From contig JAHUUK010000007.1 in the NCBI GenBank assembly GCA_019218375.1, positions 1 to 64,000 on the forward strand: a stretch of DNA of 64,000 nt. Direction: 5' to 3'. A program made the translations under genes and the position numbers. Source of the stretch: Dermabacteraceae bacterium TAE3-ERU5. GTDB lineage: Bacteria > Actinomycetota > Actinomycetes > Actinomycetales > Dermabacteraceae. Below, piece by piece: positions 1 to 9,088 of the stretch; within the stretch, counting starts at the first letter, position 1, and every line of letters begins with the position of its first letter. Under the pieces are notes generated by a model. It searched no databases and had not been told where the DNA came from. It saw only the letters and a list, made by a program, of their open reading frames with translations.

Positions 1-162
1 GCCATGTGGGACTTCTCCGACATCGAATCTCCCAAGCGCATCAAGGACGCCTACCGGATCCAGCTAGACACGCTCACCGATCCGGCGCAGCAGGAAGAGT
101 TTTTGGCAGAAGCCCGCGCGGGGTACCTGCTGGCCGGGGAACTCTTCAACGCCCTCGCCTAG
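1..162 (+). CDS. Heme oxygenase, C-terminal fragment (cut by window edge)
   Basis: Frame 1 is open from the first base to a TAG at 160-162 and gives about 53 residues. The piece contains WDFSDIESPKRIKDAYR, then an LDTL segment and a final ELFNALA. This resembles the last helices of biliverdin-forming heme oxygenases (HmuO type), where an FKxxYRxxLD segment is followed by a helix ending in LFxxL. The enzyme opens heme to release iron, CO and biliverdin. The proximal His and the distal helix lie outside the window, so the call rests on C-terminal similarity only. A terminator follows at 210-243. Confidence 0.55.
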   Translation, partial: AMWDFSDIESPKRIKDAYRIQLDTLTDPAQQEEFLAEARAGYLLAGELFNALA

Positions 163-209
163 CGCTAATCGGTGTCGACAAAACGGTCGTAAAGGTAAAA
201 CAGGCAGAA

Positions 210-243
210 AAGGCGCGCCGCCCCGGATGGGACGGCGCGCCTT
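210..243. terminator. Bidirectional intrinsic terminator between heme oxygenase and ackA
   Basis: An 11-bp stem, AAGGCGCGCCG (210-220) against CGGCGCGCCTT (233-243), lies between two convergent genes. It is flanked by A on the left and T on the right, so it can serve both directions. Confidence 0.75.
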
Positions 244-260
244 TCGCGTAGCTTTTCGGA

Positions 261-1457
261 TCAGGCTCCGGTGACCTCTAGGGTCTGGCGGGCAATCGCC
301 AGTTCCTCGTTGGTCGGGAAGACCAGGACGGTAACCTTCGACTCCTGCGCGGAAATAACCTGCGGCTCGCCGGTGCGGAGTCGGTTCTTTTCCTCGTCCA
401 GTACGATGCCGAATTCGGAAAGGCCCTCGAGCGCGGCCTTGCGCACGATGTCGGCGTTCTCGCCGATACCTGCGGTGAACGCGATAACGTCCACGCCGCC
501 CATCAGGAACGAGTAGGAGCCGATGTACTTCTTCAGGCGGTGAACGTAGATGTCCATAGCCACCTTGGCTTCCTCGTTGCCCTCATTGATCTGAGCCTCG
601 ATGTCGCGGAAATCGCTGTAGCCGCACAGGCCCATCATGCCGGACTTCTTGTTCAGCAGGGTGTCTACGTCCTCGGGGCTCATGCCCGCCTGGCGGAACA
701 GGTGCACGTAAACGCTCGGGTCGATGTCGCCGCTGCGGGTGCCCATGACCAGGCCCTCGAGCGGGGTCAGGCCCATCGAGGTATCAATCGGCTGGCCGTT
801 CTTAACCGCAGAAACGGAAGCGCCGTTGCCCAGGTGCAGCACGATGGTGCGCAGATCGCTGACGTCCTTACCGAGGTAGGAAGCGACCTCCTGCGAAACG
901 TACTGGTGGCTGGTGCCGTGGGCGCCGTAACGGTAAACCGAGAACTCCTGGGCGACCTCCTTGTTGATCCCGTAGTTACGGGAGGAGGCCGGCAGGCCGT
1001 AGAAGAACGAGGTATCGAACACGGCCACGTGCGGCACGTTCGGCAGCAGCTTGCGGGCACCGTTGATGCCGTCCACGGCAGCGTAGTTGTGCAGCGGGGC
1101 CAGCTTGCCCAGATCGTGGATCTGGTCGCGTACCTCGTCATCGATCAGGGTGGCGTGTTCGAAAACGGAACCGCCCTGCACCACGCGGTGGCCGACGGCG
1201 GTGATGGAGCCGTCGGTCAGGGAAATCCCGACCGCCTCGAAGGCTTCCTCAACCTTCTGCATGCCGACCTCGTGGTTGGGAACGGGAGCGGTGAACTCCT
1301 TCTTCTCCCCGCCCGACTTGATCGAGAACGCGCCCATTTCGAGGCCGATGCGTTCCACCAGGCCGGAGGCGTCAACCTCGCCGGTAACCGGGTTCAGCAG
1401 CTGGAACTTAATCGAGGAAGAACCAGAGTTAACAACAAGAACCTTGCTCATGCTCAC
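261..1457 (-). CDS. ackA: Acetate kinase
   Basis: 398 aa, the usual AckA length. It transfers phosphate from acetyl phosphate to ADP, giving acetate and ATP in the cytoplasm. Visible ASKHA-fold signatures are VLVVNSGSSSIKFQL at the N terminus, HLGNGASVSAV in the phosphate loop, the MGTRSGDIDP segment, and a C-terminal AFTAGIGENAD motif. The Arg loop usually written RVVHGG reads HRVVQGG here, so Gln replaces the common His; the Arg is kept. The start overlaps the pta stop by 4 bp (ATGA), so the two are translationally coupled. A second in-frame ATG two codons downstream (1451) is an alternative start. Confidence 0.95.
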   Translation of the reverse strand: MSMSKVLVVNSGSSSIKFQLLNPVTGEVDASGLVERIGLEMGAFSIKSGGEKKEFTAPVPNHEVGMQKVEEAFEAVGISLTDGSITAVGHRVVQGGSVFEHATLIDDEVRDQIHDLGKLAPLHNYAAVDGINGARKLLPNVPHVAVFDTSFFYGLPASSRNYGINKEVAQEFSVYRYGAHGTSHQYVSQEVASYLGKDVSDLRTIVLHLGNGASVSAVKNGQPIDTSMGLTPLEGLVMGTRSGDIDPSVYVHLFRQAGMSPEDVDTLLNKKSGMMGLCGYSDFRDIEAQINEGNEEAKVAMDIYVHRLKKYIGSYSFLMGGVDVIAFTAGIGENADIVRKAALEGLSEFGIVLDEEKNRLRTGEPQVISAQESKVTVLVFPTNEELAIARQTLEVTGA

Positions 1458-3550
1458 TTCTTTTCTTGGGTCTGCGCGGCGTCAGCGGCCTGCGCCTGAA
1501 TGGCTGTAATGACAACGGTATTAATAATGTCATCCACAAGCGCGCCACGCGAAAGATCGTTGACGGGCTTGTTCAGACCCTGCAAGACCGGGCCGATAGC
1601 GATCGCGCCCGCGCTGCGCTGAACAGCCTTGTAAGTGTTGTTGCCGGTGTTCAGGTCCGGGAACACGAACACGGTGGCGCGGCCAGCAACCGAAGAGTCG
1701 GGAAGCTTGGTCTTGGCTACCGAGGTGTCCACCGCGGCGTCGTACTGAATCGGGCCTTCCACGTTCAGTTCGGGGTGGGATGCGTGCACGATCTCGGTCG
1801 CCTCGCGCACCTTGTCCACGTCGGCGCCGGTGCCGGAGGTGCCGGTCGAGTAGGACAGCATGGCAACGCGCGGGTCGATCCCGAACTGGGTGGCGGTTTC
1901 CGCCGACTGCGCGGCGATGTCCGCGAGCTGTTCCGCCGTCGGGTCCGGGTTAACGGCGCAGTCGCCGTAAACCAGCACGCGATCCTCAAGCGCCATCAGG
2001 AACACCGAGGAAACGATCTTGGCGCCCGGCTTGGTCTTGATGATTTCGAAGCTGGGGCGGATCGTGTGCGCGGTCGAATGGACAGCGCCGGAAACCATGC
2101 CGTCGGCTTCACCCATGTGCACCATCATGGTGCCGAAGTAGGAAACATCCTGCACCTTCTCGCGGGCCTGCTCGAGGGTCACGCCCTTCTTGGCGCGCAG
2201 GCGCGCGTACTCGGCCGCGTACTTCTCAACCAGCTTCTCATCGTGCGGGGAAACGATGGTGGCCCCCGTGATGTCGTGGCCGAGCTGCGAAGCCTTCGAG
2301 CGGATCTCGTTTTCTTCGCCCAGCAGGATCAGATCTGCCACGCCGCGGGCGAGCAGGGTTTCGGTGGCTGCGAGGATGCGCGGCTCGTTGCCCTCCGGCA
2401 ACACGATCCGCTTGCGTTCGCCGCGGGCGCGGGCCAGCAGATCGAACTGGAACATCATCGGGGTGACTACGTCACTGGTGGCAACGTTGATGGCCGACAT
2501 CAGCTCCGTGCTATCCACGTTATCCGCGAAGGAACGGCGCGCGGCCTCTACCTTGGCGGGGGAGTCCGAGGTCAGGCTGCCGCGGGTACGGTCCACGCGG
2601 CGGGCCACCTCAAAAGTCGAAGCGTCGGTCGTGATCAGGGGCAGATCCTGCGGCAGGCCCTTCAGCAGCAGCGAGACCTCGCTCGGCAGCTCGTAGCCGC
2701 CGCTGAGGATGATCGAGCTAAGCGTGGGCAGGGTGCCGGACTGCTGCGCCATGAAAAGGCCGGGCAGCAGATCGAAACGGTCGCCGGGAGCGATTACGGT
2801 GCAGTTTTCGCTCAGGCGCTTCAATACGTTCGGCAGGCTCATCGCGGCGATCACCACGTCCAGCGAGGTGCGGCTGAGCCATTCGGGGGAGCCGTGCATG
2901 AGCTGGCCGCCCACGGCGTCCACCAGGTTCTGTACGGTCGGCGCGGTCAGGATCGGGTTCTCCGGAATAGCTGCGATCAGTTTTACCGCGGGGAGCTTTT
3001 CCTGGAGTTCCTCGATGACCTCTGCGCGCTGCTCTTCTGCCACGCGGTTGGCGATTACCGCCACCGTATCTGCGTGGTTGCTGGTCAGCTCTGCCAGGGC
3101 CACGTTGGCCTGGGTAGCGATCTGCTGCGGGGTATGTTCAAAACCGTTCAGCACCAGCAGCACGGGAGCGCCAATGTTGGCGGCCACGGTGGCGTTGAAT
3201 GCCAGTTCGTTCGGGTTTGCTACGTCGATGTAGTCGGAGCCGACCACGATGAGGGCGCTGAAACGCTCCTTCAGATCGCGGTAGCGGCGCATGATCTCTT
3301 CGTGCGCGGCCTCCGGATCGGAGTGCATGGTCGCGTACGAGACACCAATCGCGTCGGCGTAGTCCTGTTTCACCCCCGGGTGGGAAATGAGTAGGTCTAC
3401 AACGTAGTCGGGCTTATCGCCGGACTTGTAGACGGGGCGGAAAATGCCAACGTTTTCCGATGCGGCAACGAAGGCATCGAGGAGGCCGAGTGCCACTGTG
3501 GACTTCCCGGTCCTCCCCTCTGACGAGGCGATGTACACACTGTGAGACAC
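1454..3550 (-). CDS. pta: Phosphate acetyltransferase, long form
   Basis: 698 aa. It converts acetyl-CoA and phosphate to acetyl phosphate for AckA. Three domains can be seen: an N-terminal P-loop domain (SEGRTGKSTVALGL, residues about 1-230) of the dethiobiotin-synthetase type, a DRTGG-like middle region, and the catalytic PTA_PTB domain from about residue 370 (ARGERKRIVLPEGNEPRIL to the end). The start is GTG at 3550, six bases downstream of TACGAT (3557-3562), so the mRNA is probably leaderless. The promoter region is shared divergently with the SURF1 gene. Together with ackA this is the substrate-level ATP pathway of a fermentative or mixed-acid metabolism. Confidence 0.95.
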   Translation of the reverse strand: MSHSVYIASSEGRTGKSTVALGLLDAFVAASENVGIFRPVYKSGDKPDYVVDLLISHPGVKQDYADAIGVSYATMHSDPEAAHEEIMRRYRDLKERFSALIVVGSDYIDVANPNELAFNATVAANIGAPVLLVLNGFEHTPQQIATQANVALAELTSNHADTVAVIANRVAEEQRAEVIEELQEKLPAVKLIAAIPENPILTAPTVQNLVDAVGGQLMHGSPEWLSRTSLDVVIAAMSLPNVLKRLSENCTVIAPGDRFDLLPGLFMAQQSGTLPTLSSIILSGGYELPSEVSLLLKGLPQDLPLITTDASTFEVARRVDRTRGSLTSDSPAKVEAARRSFADNVDSTELMSAINVATSDVVTPMMFQFDLLARARGERKRIVLPEGNEPRILAATETLLARGVADLILLGEENEIRSKASQLGHDITGATIVSPHDEKLVEKYAAEYARLRAKKGVTLEQAREKVQDVSYFGTMMVHMGEADGMVSGAVHSTAHTIRPSFEIIKTKPGAKIVSSVFLMALEDRVLVYGDCAVNPDPTAEQLADIAAQSAETATQFGIDPRVAMLSYSTGTSGTGADVDKVREATEIVHASHPELNVEGPIQYDAAVDTSVAKTKLPDSSVAGRATVFVFPDLNTGNNTYKAVQRSAGAIAIGPVLQGLNKPVNDLSRGALVDDIINTVVITAIQAQAADAAQTQEKK

Positions 3551-3556
3551 CCTTAC

Positions 3557-3562
3557 ATCGTA
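3557..3562 (-). promoter_or_regulatory. -10 element of leaderless pta-ackA mRNA
   Basis: TACGAT on the minus strand, then six bases, then the pta GTG. The spacing places transcription start at or beside the start codon. No Shine-Dalgarno sequence is present. Confidence 0.5.
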
Positions 3563-3679
3563 TGCCTGACGTGTGTTTTGTGGGAGGGGCTAACGGCCTT
3601 CATCTCTCAGTTCACATTCGCACGCCAGGCTGAGGCGTTTTTCCTGACACTTGTTTTCTTTGGTGTGAGAAACCCTTTG

Positions 3680-3685
3680 TACGAT
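3680..3685 (+). promoter_or_regulatory. -10 element of SURF1 mRNA, probably leaderless
   Basis: TACGAT followed by six bases and the ATG at 3692. A clear -35 is not visible. The hexamer is identical to the one of the divergent pta promoter. Confidence 0.5.
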
Positions 3686-3691
3686 GGGGGA

Positions 3692-4423
3692 ATGCTGCGC
3701 ATCGCCCTCCGCCCAAAGTTTTTGGGCATCCTCGCCCTGATGATCGTTTTGGCGAGCATCTGCGCGCTGCTCGCCAACTGGCAGTGGTCGCGCGCGCAGC
3801 GCACTTTGGCCGACGCCCCCGCCCGGCAGGTCGCCGAAATACCGCTGGAAAATGTGCTGCTTCCGAGGGCCCCGGTGGTGAATAGCGCCGTCGGTAAAAG
3901 GGTGTTTGTGGAGGGCGAATTTGCCCCCGAGAAACAGGTGCTGGTGCCGGGGAGAAGCATCGCGGGCGAAAAAGCCACCCTCGTGGTGAGCGGGCTAATC
4001 ACCCCCGCTGGAGACGTGCTGCCGGTGGTGCGCGGCTGGCTGCCGGGGGAAGTTTCCCCGGCCGACGTGCCCGCGCCGCCCTCCGGAAAGCGCCGCGTGA
4101 TCGGCTGGCTGGAGGCAAGCGAGGCCGCTGTGCGCGGCGAGATCGGTCCGGGGCGGGTCGGGGAGATCGCTACCCCGCTGCTGATAAATCTTTGGCACGC
4201 GCCGATGTATTCCGGTTACCTGGCGGCAGCCCCCGCCCAGGGGGAGGGGCTGCGTGCCATGCCCGCGCCGGAAGAAAAACGCGGGGCGCTGAACCTGCAA
4301 AACCTGGGCTATGCCGCCCAGTGGCTGCTGTTTGGCGGCTTCTTCCTCTATATATGGTGGAAGATGGTTAGGCAGACTTACCTAGACGAAATAAATTTCC
4401 CGCGGAAGGCAAGTGAAGGCTGA
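3692..4423 (+). CDS. SURF1-family cytochrome oxidase assembly protein
   Basis: 243 aa. SURF1 proteins help insert heme a and assemble cytochrome c oxidase in the membrane. The family layout is complete: one N-terminal membrane helix (about residues 9-28), a soluble periplasm-facing domain with GKRVFVEGEF and VVRGWLPG segments, and a second helix near the C terminus (QWLLFGGFFLYIWW). The frame stays open upstream to 3542, but ATG 3692 is chosen because it follows a -10 hexamer by six bases and gives the expected N terminus MLRIALRPKF. The stop overlaps the region of the next start, so it is co-transcribed with DUF3817 and perhaps guaA. Confidence 0.85.
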   Translation: MLRIALRPKFLGILALMIVLASICALLANWQWSRAQRTLADAPARQVAEIPLENVLLPRAPVVNSAVGKRVFVEGEFAPEKQVLVPGRSIAGEKATLVVSGLITPAGDVLPVVRGWLPGEVSPADVPAPPSGKRRVIGWLEASEAAVRGEIGPGRVGEIATPLLINLWHAPMYSGYLAAAPAQGEGLRAMPAPEEKRGALNLQNLGYAAQWLLFGGFFLYIWWKMVRQTYLDEINFPRKASEG

Positions 4424-4424
4424 C

Positions 4425-4832
4425 ATGCAACGGCCCCTAGACGAAGTTCAGATCCGTACCGCGCTGGCACGCTTCAAGGTTGCCTCCATCGTGGAAGGCA
4501 TCGCCCTGCTGGTGCTGGTCGCGATTATGGTGATGCGGTACGTCGTTTACCCGACGCCCGGACCCGACCACGCCACCTGGAGTTTTGTTTCCGCTAAGTG
4601 GTCTCCCGTGCACGGCCTGATCTACATCATCTACGTCATCCTGGCGTTCGATCTGTGGCTCAAAATGCGCTGGCACATCGGCCGCATGCTGCTGCTGATG
4701 TTCTTCGGCGTGGTGCCCGTGCTGAGCTTCTTCGGGGAACACTGGACCCATCAGCACGTGGAGCGGGAACTGCGCGAACGCGTCACTACCGACGATATCG
4801 ACGAAGCTGACCTGGACGCCTACGACGAGTAG
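4425..4832 (+). CDS. DUF3817 family membrane protein
   Basis: 135 aa from ATG 4425, which has GAAGG six bases upstream; GTG at 4413 in the same frame would overlap the SURF1 stop and is less well placed. Three hydrophobic segments are visible ([31 protein letters not shown] and [16 protein letters not shown]). The end is acidic ([13 protein letters not shown]). The [14 protein letters not shown] start and the final FFGEHW segment are typical of DUF3817. The biochemical role is unknown; the gene is a frequent neighbour of guaA in Actinobacteria. Confidence 0.85.
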   Translation: MQRPLDEVQIRTALARFKVASIVEGIALLVLVAIMVMRYVVYPTPGPDHATWSFVSAKWSPVHGLIYIIYVILAFDLWLKMRWHIGRMLLLMFFGVVPVLSFFGEHWTHQHVERELRERVTTDDIDEADLDAYDE

Positions 4833-4844
4833 CGCTTTCCGGGT

Positions 4845-4850
4845 TAGGAT
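4845..4850 (+). promoter_or_regulatory. -10 element for guaA, leaderless start at GTG 4858
   Basis: TAGGAT lies seven bases before GTG 4858. The in-frame ATG at 4849 overlaps this hexamer, so if the promoter is real that ATG is not transcribed. Confidence 0.45.
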
Positions 4851-4857
4851 GGTCGGC

Positions 4858-6450
4858 GTGAACGCACCGAATCACCGTCCCGTCCTCGTCGTCGACTTCG
4901 GCGCCCAGTACGCGCAGCTAATTGCGCGTCGTGTGCGCGAAGCGCGTGTCTATTCCGAGATCGTCCCGCACACCATGTCGGTGGCGGACATGCTCGCTAA
5001 AGAGCCCCAGGCCATCATCCTTTCCGGTGGCCCGTCCTCCGTCTACGCCCCCGGCGCCCCCAAGCTCGATCCGGCCCTGCTGGAAGCTGGCGTGCCGGTA
5101 CTGGGCCTGTGCTACGGCTTCCAGGCCATGGCGCAGGCGCTCGGTGGCACCGTTTCCCGCACCGGCGTGCGCGAATACGGCGGCACCACGCTGAGCGCAA
5201 TCGACGGTTCCTCCCAGCTGCTTAACTCCCAGGATCTGGACCAGAAGGTTTGGATGAGCCACGGTGACTGTGTCACCGAGGTTCCCTCCTCCTGCTCCGT
5301 GGTCGCCACCTCCGGCGCGAGCCCGGTGGCGGCATTCGAGGATCCGGTGCGCCGCCTCTACGGCGTGCAGTGGCACCCCGAGGTCGGCCACTCCGATCGC
5401 GGCCAGGAAGTGCTCACCAACTTCCTCTACAACGGTGCCGGGATCGAACCGACCTGGACCATGACCAACGTGATCGAGGAGCAGGTAGCCAAGATCCGCG
5501 AGCAGGTGGGCGACAAGCGCGCCATCTGCGGCCTCTCCGGTGGCGTCGATTCCGCCGTTGCCGCGGCCCTCGTGCAGAAGGCCATCGGCGACCAGCTGAC
5601 CTGCGTCTACGTGAACCACGGCCTGATGCGCCTGAACGAATCCGAAGAGATTGAAAAGGCGTTCGGCAAGGCCAGCGGCGGCGCGAAGCTGGTCATGGTG
5701 GACGCGGAAGACGTCTTCCTGGAGGCGCTCGCGGGCGTTACCGACCCGGAAACCAAGCGCAAGATCATCGGCGAAAAGTTCATCCGCACCTTCGAAAAGG
5801 CGCAGGCCGACATCGTTGCGGAATCCGCCGCCGACCCGAACAACCTGCACACCACGGACGTCGCGTTCCTGGTGCAGGGCACCCTCTACCCCGACGTAGT
5901 GGAGTCCGGCGGAGGCGAAGGCACCGCGAACATCAAGAGCCACCACAACGTGGGCGGCCTGCCCGACGACCTCGAGTTCGAGCTGGTGGAGCCGCTGCGC
6001 ACCCTGTTCAAGGACGAGGTGCGCGCCGTGGGTGGCCAGCTCGGGCTGCCCGACGAAATCGTTTGGCGTCAGCCGTTCCCCGGACCCGGCCTGGGCATCC
6101 GCATCATCGGCGAGGTCACCAAGGAACGCCTGGACATCCTGCGCAAGGCCGACGCGATCGCTCGCGAAGAGATGAGCGCGGCTGGCCTCGACCGCGAAAT
6201 CTGGCAGTGCCCCGTGGTGCTGCTGGCCGACGTGCGCTCCGTGGGCGTGCAGGGCGATGGCCGCACCTACGGCCACCCCGTCGTGCTGCGCCCTGTGACC
6301 AGCGATGACGCGATGACCGCCGACTGGGCCCGCATGCCCTACGACGTGCTCTCGCGTATCTCCACCCGGATCACCAACGAGGTTGAGGAGATCAACCGAG
6401 TTGTCCTGGACGTCACGAGCAAGCCGCCGGGCACCATCGAATGGGAGTGA
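4858..6450 (+). CDS. guaA: GMP synthase (glutamine-hydrolysing)
   Basis: 530 aa. It aminates XMP to GMP using glutamine and ATP, the last step of guanine nucleotide synthesis. The N-terminal class I amidotransferase domain shows [25 protein letters not shown], the nucleophile elbow [10 protein letters not shown] and the catalytic HPEVGHSD. The ATP pyrophosphatase domain shows the PP-loop [14 protein letters not shown] near residue 220. The C-terminal dimerisation domain ends in [10 protein letters not shown], the usual GuaA end. I place the start at GTG 4858 because it follows the TAGGAT hexamer; the ATG at 4849 adds three residues. No purine riboswitch is visible upstream. Confidence 0.96.
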   Translation: MNAPNHRPVLVVDFGAQYAQLIARRVREARVYSEIVPHTMSVADMLAKEPQAIILSGGPSSVYAPGAPKLDPALLEAGVPVLGLCYGFQAMAQALGGTVSRTGVREYGGTTLSAIDGSSQLLNSQDLDQKVWMSHGDCVTEVPSSCSVVATSGASPVAAFEDPVRRLYGVQWHPEVGHSDRGQEVLTNFLYNGAGIEPTWTMTNVIEEQVAKIREQVGDKRAICGLSGGVDSAVAAALVQKAIGDQLTCVYVNHGLMRLNESEEIEKAFGKASGGAKLVMVDAEDVFLEALAGVTDPETKRKIIGEKFIRTFEKAQADIVAESAADPNNLHTTDVAFLVQGTLYPDVVESGGGEGTANIKSHHNVGGLPDDLEFELVEPLRTLFKDEVRAVGGQLGLPDEIVWRQPFPGPGLGIRIIGEVTKERLDILRKADAIAREEMSAAGLDREIWQCPVVLLADVRSVGVQGDGRTYGHPVVLRPVTSDDAMTADWARMPYDVLSRISTRITNEVEEINRVVLDVTSKPPGTIEWE

Positions 6451-6466
6451 CCCGGCTTTGACAGAC

Positions 6467-7120
6467 ATGATTGTCGCTGAGGGTGTAGCCGTGTCCCGCG
6501 AAAGCGGGACGCTGCTACACCCTTTCAGTACCCGCCTGGAAAAGGGGCGCGCCGGGGCCGTGATCGGGCCTAACGGGGCCGGAAAAACCACGTTTCTGCG
6601 CGTGGTTGCGGGACTGCTCGCCCCCAGCGAGGGGACTATCCGCGTGGCGGGGGTGAAGCCCGACGATCGCAATGCGGAGTTTCGCCGCAGCGTCACCGGG
6701 CTGATCGGCACCCCGCCCGTGGCGCGGGACCTGACCCTGCACGAACACCTCATGATGATCGCCGCAACCTGGGGCGAAACCATCCCGGGGGCGCGCCAAA
6801 AGGCCGACTCCCTGCTTGAAGAACTCGAGATAGCACAGTTTAGGAACCGTTTCCCGCACGAACTTTCCTCCGGCCAGTCGCAGCTTGCCGCGCTCGCCCT
6901 GGTGCTCGCCCGCCCCTGCGAACTGCTGTTGCTAGACGAACCCGAACAGCGGCTAGACCCCGAACGGCTCGAAAACGTCGGCCGCGTACTGAGGGCGCGG
7001 GTCGAGGACGGGCTGACGCTGCTGCTCGCCACGCACTCCGTCTCGTTGCGCGAGGCCGTGGCCGACGATCTGCTGCGAGTTCCGGTAGCGGAAGAAAAAT
7101 CCGCGCACGGGGAATCCTGA
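6467..7120 (+). CDS. ABC transporter ATP-binding subunit
   Basis: 217 aa, a single nucleotide-binding domain. The motifs are complete: Walker A GPNGAGKTT, a signature LSSGQSQL (S instead of G at the second position, Q in place of E), Walker B ELLLLDEPEQ and the switch His in ATHSVS. It is the energising subunit for the membrane protein that starts one base before this gene ends. The frame is open back into guaA; ATG 6467 begins at MIVAEGVAV, the expected first beta strand, and TTG 6458 is a nearer alternative to the GGGAG at 6443. The substrate is unknown. Its position directly after guaA suggests read-through transcription. Confidence 0.85.
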   Translation: MIVAEGVAVSRESGTLLHPFSTRLEKGRAGAVIGPNGAGKTTFLRVVAGLLAPSEGTIRVAGVKPDDRNAEFRRSVTGLIGTPPVARDLTLHEHLMMIAATWGETIPGARQKADSLLEELEIAQFRNRFPHELSSGQSQLAALALVLARPCELLLLDEPEQRLDPERLENVGRVLRARVEDGLTLLLATHSVSLREAVADDLLRVPVAEEKSAHGES

Positions 7121-8547
7121 TGCTTACCGGCCTCAAGGCTGCCCGCGCCATTCGGCTCTACCGGGACGGCGGCCAGGACACCAGCGAACTGCTTTACCGC
7201 GCCTACCTGCTGCTGCTTACCCTGCTAATGCTCGGCGTGCCCGTGCTTATCTCGCTCGCCACGAAGCTGACCGCGCCAGCAGCGATGGCCGTGCTGAGCG
7301 CCCCGGACACGCCCAAAAAACTTTGGCTGCTTTTCGGGGCCTGCGGTGTTGGCGCCCTCCTGCTGGGCGGCACCAGGGGGCCGGTCATGCGCTCTCCGTT
7401 CCTGACCTTCCTCTATGCCGACTCTCCGCTGCCGCGTCGGCGCACGCAACTGGTTCCCTTCGCCGCCTCGGCACTCTCCCTGATCTTCGCCGCCGCGCTG
7501 CTGGCCAGCCCGTTCGCCTGGGCGCTGGGTAATTACCTGATTTGTCTTTACGCCGCGGCCTGCGCCACCGTGCTGTCGGCGCTCTGGCTGGCGGGGCAGG
7601 CGAGCATACCGCGTCGCGCCCGCCTAGCCGTGTTGGCGGCCTGCGCACTGATCGCCCTGCTCGGATACCTGGATGCGATAGGGGCCGCCGCCCTGGCAGG
7701 GATCGCGCTGCCTGCGCTCGCCGCGATGCCGAGCCTGCTGGATCGCCTGCGTGCGTCGGTGCTGTTGGCGCAGGCCAGCCGTTGGGACGCGGCCAGCATG
7801 GCCGCCGCTACCGGTGACCTATCCGCTGCGGCGGGCAGGTTCCGCCCGGTGCCGGTAACGGGGCGCGGCCTGCCCGCCGTGGCGAACCTGCCGCTGCCGC
7901 TCGGGGCCAGGCTGGTGCTGCGCGACGCCGTGGCGAGCCTGCGTACCCCGCTGCGGCTACTGGCCGCGCTCGGAGCGGTGGCCCTCGCCTCCCGGCTCCT
8001 GCCGAAACACCTTAGCCTTACCGTAGGTCCGGAAGGGATCTTGGGCCTGATCTGGCCGCTCGCGCCGGTGGTGGCGTCGGCCTGCCTGCTGCTGATTGCG
8101 GCGGGCGCGTTTTGCGATCCGCTGCGTGCTGTGGTGGAGGGGCTGGGCGTGCCGAAACTGTACGGCCCCGGTCCGCTCGCGCTGTTCGCCTGGCACCTGG
8201 TCTGGCCGCTGCTGCTCATCTTTGGCTGCGCGCTGGCTGCCGGGGGAGTGCAGCCCGCGCTGCTTGCGGCGATGCTGTTCCTGGTGCGTGCCCGCGATCT
8301 GCTGCGCGGCGATATGCCCGCGGAAATGCTGGTCCCGGCCCCCACGGCGGGAATGGATATGCAGGGCGTGGCCGTTTTTGCCTGGGTGGCGCAGGCCTAC
8401 CTGCTTGCCTCGGTCATGGCGGTGGGTTTCTTGCTGGCTGCGGGAACAGAACGCTTTGGAGGGTGGGCGGCACCCGTGCTGGCACTGTCCTATTTTGTCT
8501 CCAGCGGGTTTGCCGTGCCAAGGGCCATGAAGCGGCTGCGCAACTAA
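7120..8547 (+). CDS. ABC transporter membrane subunit, polytopic
   Basis: 475 aa, strongly hydrophobic, with about ten to twelve predicted membrane segments spread over the whole length and few polar loops. The start ATG overlaps the stop of the ATPase gene (TGATG), so the two proteins are made together and should form one exporter or ABC-2-like complex. No family motif that fixes a substrate could be recognised; the arrangement resembles actinobacterial ABC pairs with a single fused permease. Highly GC-rich codon use matches the neighbours. Confidence 0.7.
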   Translation: MLTGLKAARAIRLYRDGGQDTSELLYRAYLLLLTLLMLGVPVLISLATKLTAPAAMAVLSAPDTPKKLWLLFGACGVGALLLGGTRGPVMRSPFLTFLYADSPLPRRRTQLVPFAASALSLIFAAALLASPFAWALGNYLICLYAAACATVLSALWLAGQASIPRRARLAVLAACALIALLGYLDAIGAAALAGIALPALAAMPSLLDRLRASVLLAQASRWDAASMAAATGDLSAAAGRFRPVPVTGRGLPAVANLPLPLGARLVLRDAVASLRTPLRLLAALGAVALASRLLPKHLSLTVGPEGILGLIWPLAPVVASACLLLIAAGAFCDPLRAVVEGLGVPKLYGPGPLALFAWHLVWPLLLIFGCALAAGGVQPALLAAMLFLVRARDLLRGDMPAEMLVPAPTAGMDMQGVAVFAWVAQAYLLASVMAVGFLLAAGTERFGGWAAPVLALSYFVSSGFAVPRAMKRLRN

Positions 8548-8575
8548 TCTGCTTTCGAATATTTCGTTTAGCGTG

Positions 8576-8581
8576 TATTGT
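8576..8581 (+). promoter_or_regulatory. -10 element of HTH/PIN module
   Basis: TATTGT, seven bases before ATG 8589, gives a leaderless antitoxin-toxin mRNA. Confidence 0.45.
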
Positions 8582-8588
8582 GTGCGGC

Positions 8589-9074
8589 ATGTGCACCACC
8601 ACCCTGCGCCGCGAAACAGTGGCTCCGTCCAGTAAAGACGGTGACGAACTGCGCGAGCTAGCCCGTTTCCTGGCGGAAACGCCTACCGGAGTTGGGCGCG
8701 AGGTGCCGTTCCTGTGCTCTCCCACCGGGCAAAAGAAAGACATCCCGGTGGAGGTCTATAAGGCACTGGTGTGCATAGTCGAGGCGCTCGCGGAGGGGCG
8801 TGGCGTCTCCGTGGTTCCCACAAACACCACCCTCACCACCCAGCAGGCGGCAGATTATCTTTGCGTATCCCGCCCCACCCTGGTGAAGCTGCTAGAAGAG
8901 GGCGAAATCCCCTTCACTAAAGTGGGCCGACACCGCCGTGTGGCCCTGCACGAGCTGCTACGTTTCGAGGAAGAACAGGCTGCCCGCACACGCCAGAATT
9001 TGCGTGAACTAACCCGCGAAAGCGTGGCCGACGGTAGCTACTTCTGCTCGCCTGGCGAGCAGGAAAATAATTAA
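8589..9074 (+). CDS. Excisionase-type HTH antitoxin
   Basis: 161 aa. Residues about 82-126 (LTTQQAADYLCVSRPTLVKL to the end of the wing) match the excisionase/MerR-like winged helix found in actinobacterial antitoxins. The N-terminal 75 residues are an unassigned dimerisation-like region. ATG 8589 is chosen over the longer frame running through the upstream gene because a -10 hexamer precedes it. The gene ends 14 bases before a PIN-domain gene, so it is the DNA-binding half of a type II toxin-antitoxin pair and should repress its own promoter. Its C-terminal tail (ESVADGSYFC region) probably wraps the toxin; that is inference. Confidence 0.75.
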   Translation: MCTTTLRRETVAPSSKDGDELRELARFLAETPTGVGREVPFLCSPTGQKKDIPVEVYKALVCIVEALAEGRGVSVVPTNTTLTTQQAADYLCVSRPTLVKLLEEGEIPFTKVGRHRRVALHELLRFEEEQAARTRQNLRELTRESVADGSYFCSPGEQENN

Positions 9075-9088
9075 CGCGGGGTGCGGCA

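Noticed and set aside
1466-3394. 642-residue open frame on the plus strand opposite pta
   Set aside because: It is the complement of a well-conserved pta gene; its product is rich in Arg, Gly and His with no domain, and there is no ribosome site.
4833-4857. Purine riboswitch before guaA
   Set aside because: Only 25 bases separate DUF3817 and the guaA start, too little for an aptamer.
4918-7032. 704-residue antisense frame across guaA
   Set aside because: GC-rich third positions leave long open frames opposite real genes. No family motif is seen, while the sense strand codes for GuaA and an ABC ATPase.
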